Assembly (NCBI GenBank): GCA_030620995.1
Contig: JAUXIK010000013.1
Coordinates: 1-56,712 of the forward strand
Length of the DNA: 56,712 nt
DNA from: Candidatus Aegiribacteria sp.
GTDB lineage: Bacteria; Fermentibacterota; Fermentibacteria; Fermentibacterales; JCC-6
Reading direction: 5' to 3'
The notes under the pieces: generated by a model
Databases searched by the model: none
What the model was told of the DNA's origin: nothing
The model's input: only the letters and a program-made list of their open reading frames with translations
In this document: piece after piece, positions 16,029 through 22,653 of the stretch
Numbering within the stretch: position 1 is the stretch's first letter
Layout: each line of letters opens with the position of its first letter
Translations under genes and position numbers: made by a program

Positions 16029-16055
16029 CTTTTATCTTTTTAATATTGATAAAAG
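16029..16055 (-). terminator. weak terminator-like hairpin after iorB
   Basis: CTTTTATC (16029-16036) pairs with GATAAAAG (16048-16055), 22 bases beyond the iorB stop on the minus strand. The stem is AT-rich and the following U-run is poor, so termination efficiency is doubtful. Confidence 0.3.
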
Positions 16056-16076
16056 ATATAAGTGCGCAATAAATGC

Positions 16077-16655
16077 TTAAAAGCAAGACCTGACCCCAAG
16101 TTTGAAAGCTTCAATGTTTACGTCGAGAGCTTTTGGCGGAACTCTTTCCTCGACAGCTCTGTACCAGTAATCCTCTTTGATCGGAATAAAGGGTGATGCT
16201 GCTCCTATCAGTACTACATTGACCACCCTGAGGTTGCCGAGTTCCTCGGCTATCTCAAACGCCGGGACCATTCTGCATGGTATATCCTGCTCTTTCATCA
16301 TGGATATCACATCGGGATACACGGCATGTCCTGTGTTAACCGTCATCGGATTTATCTCGAGATCACATGATAAAAGGGTTCCGGAGGGCGAAAGGAACGG
16401 TGCCCATCTCAGAGCCTCCATCTTCTCCATTGAAAGGATAAGATCAGCCGTGCCTTTTTCCACCAGCGGGCTGTATACTTTCTCTCCGAACCTGACGTGG
16501 CTGGAAACACTTCCGCCCCTCTGGGCCATCCCGTGAACCTCGCTCTTCTTGACATCATTGCCGGCCAGTCTGGCCGCTTCGCAGAGTATCTCGCTTGCAA
16601 GAAGTATTCCCTGACCTCCTGTGCCGCATATGATCACATTTGTTACAGGTTTCAT
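16077..16655 (-). CDS. iorB: indolepyruvate:ferredoxin oxidoreductase, beta subunit
   Basis: A 192-residue subunit with the gamma-type domain of 2-oxoacid:ferredoxin oxidoreductases: NVIICGTGGQGILLASEIL at the N-terminus, EVHGMAQRGGSVSSHVR and the central TADLILSME. It pairs with IorA to decarboxylate aromatic 2-oxoacids, transferring electrons to ferredoxin. Its start overlaps the end of iorA by 4 bases, ensuring equal translation. Length is normal for IorB. Last gene of the ptb-buk-iorA-iorB operon. Confidence 0.92.
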   Translation of the reverse strand: MKPVTNVIICGTGGQGILLASEILCEAARLAGNDVKKSEVHGMAQRGGSVSSHVRFGEKVYSPLVEKGTADLILSMEKMEALRWAPFLSPSGTLLSCDLEINPMTVNTGHAVYPDVISMMKEQDIPCRMVPAFEIAEELGNLRVVNVVLIGAASPFIPIKEDYWYRAVEERVPPKALDVNIEAFKLGVRSCF

Positions 16656-18436
16656 TCCAATCCCTCCATGTCCTTCGAGATAGCATCAACAGGACAGACC
16701 TGAACGCAAAGATCACAATTAGGCCAGCAGAGAAGCTTGCTTATCTCAGGTTTTTCCTCTTCCCAGCTGATAGCGGGACACCCGAGTTTCATGCATAGTT
16801 TACACCCTATGCATTTCTCGGGATCGAGCAGGGCCACACTCTTCTTAACGGGTCTATAGCACATAACGCAGGGACGCCTTGTGATAATCACTGAAAGTTC
16901 GTCCCTTTCGAACTCCTCTTTGAAGATATTCTCCATTTCATCGAGGTCATGTGGATCAACAACCTTGATATGCTTCACTCCGCAGGCCTCAACGATCTTG
17001 ACAAGATCAAGCGCTGGAGCGGGTTCTCCCCTCAAATTTTTTCCTGTTGTGGGGTTTTCCTGGCCGCCGGTCATCGCGGTAAGACTGTTGTCCATTATCA
17101 TTACGGTGCCGGTATTCCCATTGTAGACCATGTCTATGAGTCCGGTTATTCCCGAATGTACGAAAGTTGATTCCCCTATTGCGGCAACAAGTTTACCCAT
17201 TCCCTCTCTGCCAACCGCTTTTTCAATTCCGCTAAGCACTCCTATGGAAGCACCCATGCAGATAGTCGTCTCGAGAGCATTAAAAGGTGCCATAAGCCCC
17301 AGAGTATAGCATCCTATATCTCCTGTGGAACTGCCGTTCAGCTTGCTCAGGCAGTAGAAAGCGCCTCTGTGGGGGCAGCCGGGGCATAGTGCCGGCGGTC
17401 TGGCGGGCAGTTCAGCATCGTAGTATGTGACCGCCTTTGTCGTACCCGGATGGAGAGCTTTTCTGACCAGCTCCGGATTCAGTTCACCCTCATTTGAAAT
17501 AATATCCTTGCCGATTGCGGGAATGAGGAACTTTGAACGGACTCTTTCTTCAAGGAATGGTTCCCCTTCCTCGACAAAGATCACTTTGTCAACCATGCCG
17601 ATAAATCTCTCTATCAAGTTCCATGGCAAGGGGTTGGACATCCCTATCTTCAGCAGGCACGCTTCCGGACAAACCTCTTTGACATACTGGTACGAGATTC
17701 CGCTTGTGATGATGCCGACAGAGCGGTCGCCATCCTCAATCCGGTTGAGAGAGCTTTCGGAACCCCAGGCGGAAAGGTCTTTGAGTCTTTTAATGACTCT
17801 TGAATGCATTTTCCTCGCGTTCGAGGGAATAGGTACCCTTTTAGCTATATCAGTTACATATCCCTTCACCGGAACTTCCCGGCGGGGACCTACCTTCACG
17901 ATGCTCTTTGAGTGACAGATCCTGGTAGTTACTCTGATGAGAACCGGTGTATCGAAATCCTCAGATATTGAAAGCGCCTCTCCGACCATGTCCCTGGCTT
18001 CCTGGCTGTCTGAAGGTTCAAGGCAGACAACTTTTGCTGCTCTCGCCATAAGACGGTTATCCTGTTCGTTCTGACTGGAATGCATACCCGGATCATCTGC
18101 GGATACTATGACTATTCCACCTGTTGCCCCCAGATAGCTGAGCGTAAAAAGAGGGTCGGCAGCCACGTTCAGCCCCACATGCTTCATTGCGGATAACACT
18201 CTTGCTCCTGCGAATGATGCTCCGGCAATAACTTCAAGACTGACTTTTTCATTAGGGGCCCATTGAGCGTCAATCTCGTCGTATTCATCTCCGATTGCCT
18301 CAAGTATTTCAGTAGAAGGAGTCCCGGGGTAGGCTGACGCGAAATGCACACCGGATTCCCAGGCACCTCTTGCAATGGCTTCGTTTCCTGAGAGAAGGAG
18401 AGTTCCATCTACAATCGTATTTAGTTTTTTTCTCAT
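16652..18436 (-). CDS. iorA: indolepyruvate:ferredoxin oxidoreductase, alpha subunit
   Basis: A 594-residue thiamine-diphosphate enzyme. N-terminal pyrimidine-binding domain (GNEAIARGAWESGV, ASAYPGTPSTEI), middle domain, TPP-binding domain (LCPGCPHRGAF; GDIGCYTLG; metal-site-like IMDNSLTAMTGGQ) and a C-terminal ferredoxin domain with CIGCKLCMKLGC and CDLCVQVCP for two 4Fe-4S clusters. It converts indolepyruvate, phenylpyruvate or hydroxyphenylpyruvate with CoA into the arylacetyl-CoA plus CO2 and reduced ferredoxin. It follows buk by 17 bases. Length is in the normal 580-640 range. Confidence 0.94.
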   Translation of the reverse strand: MRKKLNTIVDGTLLLSGNEAIARGAWESGVHFASAYPGTPSTEILEAIGDEYDEIDAQWAPNEKVSLEVIAGASFAGARVLSAMKHVGLNVAADPLFTLSYLGATGGIVIVSADDPGMHSSQNEQDNRLMARAAKVVCLEPSDSQEARDMVGEALSISEDFDTPVLIRVTTRICHSKSIVKVGPRREVPVKGYVTDIAKRVPIPSNARKMHSRVIKRLKDLSAWGSESSLNRIEDGDRSVGIITSGISYQYVKEVCPEACLLKIGMSNPLPWNLIERFIGMVDKVIFVEEGEPFLEERVRSKFLIPAIGKDIISNEGELNPELVRKALHPGTTKAVTYYDAELPARPPALCPGCPHRGAFYCLSKLNGSSTGDIGCYTLGLMAPFNALETTICMGASIGVLSGIEKAVGREGMGKLVAAIGESTFVHSGITGLIDMVYNGNTGTVMIMDNSLTAMTGGQENPTTGKNLRGEPAPALDLVKIVEACGVKHIKVVDPHDLDEMENIFKEEFERDELSVIITRRPCVMCYRPVKKSVALLDPEKCIGCKLCMKLGCPAISWEEEKPEISKLLCWPNCDLCVQVCPVDAISKDMEGLE

Positions 18437-18453
18437 ATGCCGCCCTTCTGAAA

Positions 18454-19536
18454 TTAGTCGTAAATCTTTTCTTCCTCAACAGAGTCCAGAACCCTCAGCA
18501 CGCCTCTGACAAGAGCTTCCAGCTCTTCTTCTCCTGGAAAAATAATCACTTCTCCGATGAACCCAAGGCCTTCCCTCAACCTGTCCGTTATCCATCTGTT
18601 ATGCGCTATTCCTCCCGTAATTACAATAGCATTTACGTCTCCGTGAAGAGCAGCTGCCATCGCGCCGCCTTCCTTGATTATCTGATACACCATCGCCCTG
18701 AGGGCCAGTTCGGCAATTTTATCACCTTTTTCCGCTCTTTTAACCGCTTCTCCAACATGATCTGTTCCCGTATAGGCAAAAAGACCTCCTTCTTTCAGGA
18801 GCATCCTTTTCATGTCTTTCCAGCTATAGTTTCCTGAAAGACATAACCGGGCAAGGCCTGTTGTTGGAAGCGCCCCTACTCTCTGAGGGCTGAACGGTCC
18901 TCCGTCATTTGCCTGACTCGTATCAATCATTCGACCTTTTCTCATGGCATTTACCGATATCCCGCTTCCGAGGTGCAGAACAACAAGATTTATTTCATCA
19001 AGGTTTTTCTCAAGCCTTTCGGCTGCCTTATACGCTACCATGCGTATATTAAGAGCATGACTCAGGCTGATTCTCGGAAGTGATGGGAGGCCGGAAAGCC
19101 TTGCTTCATCTATCATTTCATCAACGCACACAGGGTCAACAATAAAAGCAGAAAGATTTGAAGGTTCCGCAATGCTGAAAGCAAGAAGAGCTCCAAGATT
19201 TGACGGGTGGTCAGCCTGCAGAGTCGTTCCTTCCCGTATATCATCAACGAGCTTTCTGTTTACCCTGTAGGTTCCGCTTTTCAATGGTTTAAAAGCTCCG
19301 CCTCTTCCCACAACAGCCGTCAGGCCTGAAATATCATGTCCTGCCTCTGTAAGGGTATTCAGGATTATCTCTTTTCGGAATTCATGTTGATCGAATGTGG
19401 TTTCAAACTTTCCCAGTTCTTCCGGCAGGTGCCTAATGTTTTTTTCGAAAAGCTGTTCTGTTTCTCGGAAGAGACCCAGTTTTGTAGAAGTTCCTCCCGG
19501 ATTTATAGCCAGAATCAATCTTCCTTTTTCAGACAT
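18454..19536 (-). CDS. buk: butyrate kinase family acyl kinase
   Basis: A 360-residue ASKHA kinase that makes ATP from an acyl phosphate. Diagnostic segments are ILAINPGGTSTKLGLF (phosphate-1), VVGRGGAFKPL, LHLGSGISVNA and IVITGGIAHN. Length equals butyrate kinases (355-365), shorter than acetate kinases. The natural substrate could be butyryl-, branched-chain acyl- or arylacetyl-phosphate; the operon partner Ior favours the latter. The start overlaps the ptb end by 8 bases. Confidence 0.93.
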   Translation of the reverse strand: MSEKGRLILAINPGGTSTKLGLFRETEQLFEKNIRHLPEELGKFETTFDQHEFRKEIILNTLTEAGHDISGLTAVVGRGGAFKPLKSGTYRVNRKLVDDIREGTTLQADHPSNLGALLAFSIAEPSNLSAFIVDPVCVDEMIDEARLSGLPSLPRISLSHALNIRMVAYKAAERLEKNLDEINLVVLHLGSGISVNAMRKGRMIDTSQANDGGPFSPQRVGALPTTGLARLCLSGNYSWKDMKRMLLKEGGLFAYTGTDHVGEAVKRAEKGDKIAELALRAMVYQIIKEGGAMAAALHGDVNAIVITGGIAHNRWITDRLREGLGFIGEVIIFPGEEELEALVRGVLRVLDSVEEEKIYD

Positions 19537-20431
19537 TGCATCCTCCGGAAACTACCACTCCAAGAGCAAGAGAATTCAGTTTTGTCAGAGGTTTATCAGA
19601 GCGTGACAGCATTACGACAGGAGCGGCCGCTCCCATGATCAGGCCCCCTATCTCCGCTCTGGCCATATATATTAGTCCTTTCGCCAGAATATTTCCGCAT
19701 GCGATGTCAGGTGTAACCAGTATATTTGCTTTTCCTGCAACCGGACCCGTAATGTTCTTCACTGCCGCGGATTCAGGATCAAGAGCCCCGTCAACTGCTA
19801 CCGGTCCGAGAACTTCCAGTCCGGGAATACCCCTGCCGGCTATTTCAGAGAAGAGTATTGTTTCAGGCATTTTGGGATTCTCTGTTTCTATCGCGGCAAG
19901 CAGAGCTACAAGGGGTTTCTCCGCGCCCAGTTTCATTATCACATCGGACGCGTTGAGCGCTATCTGTACAATAGCGTCAGCCCCGGGTTTTATATTCATT
20001 CCTCCGTCTGTGATTATGATCAATCTATCCATATCCGGCACGCTCACAACAGATACATGACTCAAAACCCGACCGGTACGCAGGCCTGTGTCTTTATCAA
20101 GAATGGCTTTCTGAAATATTGAAGTTTTCAGCATTCCCTTCATGAGGATTGAAGCCTCTCCTGAGCTGACCATTCTTACGGCTTCTGCAGCTGCTTTCTC
20201 CTGATCATCCGTATCCACAATTTCTATCCCTGATGGAAGATTCATCCCCAGGCTCGAAAGAGTATCGTTCACCCCCGCCAGTGGACCGAACACAACAACC
20301 GAAGCCATATCTTCCTCCACAGCAGTAATCAGGGCTTTCATAGAAGCCGGGTCATGCCCCATCGGAACAGCAACCCTGGCATCGGATATGTCTTTCGCGG
20401 CCTGTCTGATTTCAAAGAAATTATTGTACAA
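19529..20431 (-). CDS. ptb: phosphate butyryltransferase family acyl transferase
   Basis: A 300-residue enzyme exchanging CoA of an acyl-CoA for phosphate. The family pattern is seen in RVAVPMGHDPASMKAL, SILMKGMLKT, VIITDGGMN-like (IIITDGGMNIKPG) and AAPVVMLSRSD. The open frame extends upstream to 20725, but homologues start at the YNNFFEI segment; the TTG at 20431 with GGGGG just upstream gives exactly the family length. It is the first gene of the leftward operon; a possible distant -35 TTGACA (20486-20491) and -10 GATAAT (20459-20464) are 21 bases apart, which is not optimal. Confidence 0.9.
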   Translation of the reverse strand: MYNNFFEIRQAAKDISDARVAVPMGHDPASMKALITAVEEDMASVVVFGPLAGVNDTLSSLGMNLPSGIEIVDTDDQEKAAAEAVRMVSSGEASILMKGMLKTSIFQKAILDKDTGLRTGRVLSHVSVVSVPDMDRLIIITDGGMNIKPGADAIVQIALNASDVIMKLGAEKPLVALLAAIETENPKMPETILFSEIAGRGIPGLEVLGPVAVDGALDPESAAVKNITGPVAGKANILVTPDIACGNILAKGLIYMARAEIGGLIMGAAAPVVMLSRSDKPLTKLNSLALGVVVSGGCNV

Positions 20432-20581
20432 TTCAACCCCCTGTGATCCTTTTTTGCTATTATCGAGATTGTGCTGTTTGCTCCCTGTCAAACAAGAGAT
20501 ATTACCATGCAGTGGTCTCCGGGCTGTCGGATTTTGTATTATGTAACCAGATTCTCTCAAGGCCAAGGTGAAAGGAACGGA

Positions 20582-21283
20582 ATGGTTAATAATGGAGAAA
20601 CCGGTAATCTGGCTGAAGCATGGAATAAGTGCGGAGCCGTCCTTTTCGATTTTGACGGAGTTCTGGCGGACAGCGAGCCTTTTTTCAGAAAATCCTGGAA
20701 CGCGGCCCTGAAGCCATACGGGCATTCAATTCCCCCTGAGGATTACTGGCTGTACTGGTCTTCCCTTGGCGAAGGGCTTGAAGGTGAAATTCGCAGACAC
20801 GAACTTAAGAACATCGATGTTGATCAAGCAGCTTCTTCTCAGAGGAAGATATATGAGGGCTATTGCAGACGGGGTGATATCCCGCTTTTCCCACAGGTGC
20901 CGGAGTTACTGGCCAGGCTTTCCTCAGAAGAAGAAAAACTTACGCGATCGTTCTGTATTGCTTCAAATACCCCTTCATGGATAGTGAAAGAAATTCTGCA
21001 GCATTCCCATGCGAATGTGCCTTCTCTTGTAGGAGGAGAGGGTTTAAGAAAAAAACCGGCTCCTGATATTTTTCTGCTTGCCGCTTCAAAGCTGGGCGTT
21101 CTACCTTCTGATACCCTGGTCTTCGAGGATTCATGGAAGGGCATCAGGGCTGCGGCAGAAGGAGGCTTTCAAAGCGTTCTTGTACTTAACGACCTTAATC
21201 GCGGGCTTGACATTAAGTCAAAATATTCAATTAACGGTATTGGAACTATTCTTGCCCTTCTTGATACAACAGACAGGAACTGA
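20582..21283 (+). CDS. HAD-superfamily hydrolase (beta-phosphoglucomutase-like)
   Basis: A 233-residue HAD phosphatase: motif I FDFDGVLADS, motif II CIASNT, motif III Lys in GLRKKPAPD, and motif IV VFEDSWKGI. The alpha-helical cap after motif I and KPAPDIF are typical of the GPH/beta-phosphoglucomutase subgroup, which act on small phosphorylated sugars. AAAGGAA six bases before the ATG supports this start; the frame is open to 20471, but that part is the divergent promoter region facing ptb. Confidence 0.85.
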   Translation: MVNNGETGNLAEAWNKCGAVLFDFDGVLADSEPFFRKSWNAALKPYGHSIPPEDYWLYWSSLGEGLEGEIRRHELKNIDVDQAASSQRKIYEGYCRRGDIPLFPQVPELLARLSSEEEKLTRSFCIASNTPSWIVKEILQHSHANVPSLVGGEGLRKKPAPDIFLLAASKLGVLPSDTLVFEDSWKGIRAAAEGGFQSVLVLNDLNRGLDIKSKYSINGIGTILALLDTTDRN

Positions 21284-21299
21284 GAAAGGAAAGCAGCGT

Positions 21300-21878
21300 A
21301 TGAATCTAATTATTGAGAGCGATCTGCTTACTATTCCGATTGTAGGACTGCTTGTCGGGCTGCTGTTTTGCTTTCTGGGGAGGAAATTGCTTGGTTTCGT
21401 TATAATTCTATTTGGATTTCTGATCGGTTACACGCTTGGCGCGCAGTTTGTCTGCGATATTCTTAATAAAACTATCAGCGGTTCCCCCTGGATTCCCTGG
21501 GTGACTGGAGTCGTATCGGCCGGACTTTCCGTGGTTGCCTGGAAAATATCAATTTTCTTTGCCGGTACGATTATCGGTCTTTTTGCCGCGAGATGTATTT
21601 TTCCAGGAATTCCAGGCATTGCTCATGCGGGAATCGCTCTTGCTGCCGGTGTTCTTGTACAGATATACAGGACTCCTGTCATTGCATTCATAACCGCTCT
21701 TGCCGGAGGCTATCTCGCCGGGTCTTCATCTCTGGCTATTCTTGACCAGGCTGGGCTAATCAAAACGCTGGGGTCGTACTCTGAAAACATTAACATCGGG
21801 TTCATTATCGGGATAGCTCTGACCGCTATTCTTACGATCACAGGTTACTTCTACCAGACAAGAGAACTGAAGGATTAA
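21300..21878 (+). CDS. polytopic membrane protein of unknown function (TM198-like)
   Basis: A 192-residue hydrophobic protein with six or seven membrane helices separated by short Gly-rich turns; the helices show an internal alternation of Gly and hydrophobic residues seen in TM198/DUF4203-type proteins. AAAGGA precedes the ATG, 16 bases after the HAD gene. The frame is open upstream to 21078, but that overlaps the HAD gene. No catalytic motif. The family assignment is tentative. Confidence 0.5.
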   Translation: MNLIIESDLLTIPIVGLLVGLLFCFLGRKLLGFVIILFGFLIGYTLGAQFVCDILNKTISGSPWIPWVTGVVSAGLSVVAWKISIFFAGTIIGLFAARCIFPGIPGIAHAGIALAAGVLVQIYRTPVIAFITALAGGYLAGSSSLAILDQAGLIKTLGSYSENINIGFIIGIALTAILTITGYFYQTRELKD

Positions 21879-21913
21879 ATCACCAGGTTGCGTAACGAAA
21901 CTGTGTAGAAACG

Positions 21914-22001
21914 CTCGCAGACAAGGCATGCGAATGAGATCAACGAAGATGTATTATATATACTTCAAGGAAGGTCGATTGAGCATAACGCAGTATGCGA
22001 G
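21914..22001. repeat. imperfect palindromic element in an intergenic gap
   Basis: CTCGCA (21914-21919) faces TGCGAG (21996-22001); between them lie further matching pieces such as GCATG/CATAACG-type blocks, GATCAAC against GTCGAT, and a central GAAG..GTAT / ATAC-TTC hairpin around 21945-21966. The whole 250-base gap before the next gene has no coding potential. It looks like a long, imperfect stem, as in small non-autonomous repeats. Only one copy is in the window. Confidence 0.4.
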
Positions 22002-22128
22002 TGTCTTATGCGCCGTTGCAGTAGTAACTCTAGTAAGATATGCGGATTATCCGGTCTGTGTCTTGAATTGACTGAATCGTATATTGCTTTGTCTGAAATA
22101 AAGGTTTTCAAGGAGCGGGAGGATTCAG

Positions 22129-22650
22129 TTGACTGAAAGATTAATTGACTACGGACTGGTTGCTCTGGTCATTATTGTAATAATAGGGTTGTTTCGCCTG
22201 TCACGCATTGTTATGCATATGATGCTTCGTCATCTGAAGGAGAAATATCCTGTCCTGACTGCTGACAGGCTTATGGTGACAGGTTTTATTACTCTCCTTA
22301 CAGGTATGATATTTCTTCCTTTCATCACCTCTGTTTTTTCTCTCATTGATAATCGGCACCTGACAGGAGGAATGATATTTCATCTTCTGCTCGTTGCTCT
22401 TTCAGTGGTTCTTTTCAGTATTGCTGAAGATCTCTTCAGATTATTTTCTTCATATCCCCCCGATCGCAATTGGAGCAGAAAAAAGCATTTCCACATTATA
22501 TCGATACCTCTTCTCGTATTCTGGGCTATCGGTTGTCTTTTCATCAGCCCGTTGTTTTACTCCGGTCTTACTGTGATTCTTGCTCTTTTCTACCTTTATG
22601 CCCTTGTCTGCAGACCCTCCACAAATAGCGGTGTTTCCGGGTCGGTCTGA
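22129..22650 (+). CDS. membrane protein of unknown function
   Basis: A 173-residue protein with four predicted membrane helices (about residues 8-28, 50-70, 82-105, 122-160) and a basic cytoplasmic-like loop RNWSRKKHFH. It is not recognised. The TTG start is supported by GGGAGG (22117-22122). The following large glycan-modifying gene begins 3 bases after its stop, so the two are probably co-expressed and this protein may act in the same envelope pathway. Confidence 0.55.
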   Translation: MTERLIDYGLVALVIIVIIGLFRLSRIVMHMMLRHLKEKYPVLTADRLMVTGFITLLTGMIFLPFITSVFSLIDNRHLTGGMIFHLLLVALSVVLFSIAEDLFRLFSSYPPDRNWSRKKHFHIISIPLLVFWAIGCLFISPLFYSGLTVILALFYLYALVCRPSTNSGVSGSV

Positions 22651-22653
22651 TTA

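Noticed and set aside
20432..20725. N-terminal extension of phosphate butyryltransferase
   Set aside because: It would add 98 residues unlike the family and overlap the divergent gene; the TTG at 20431 gives the normal length.
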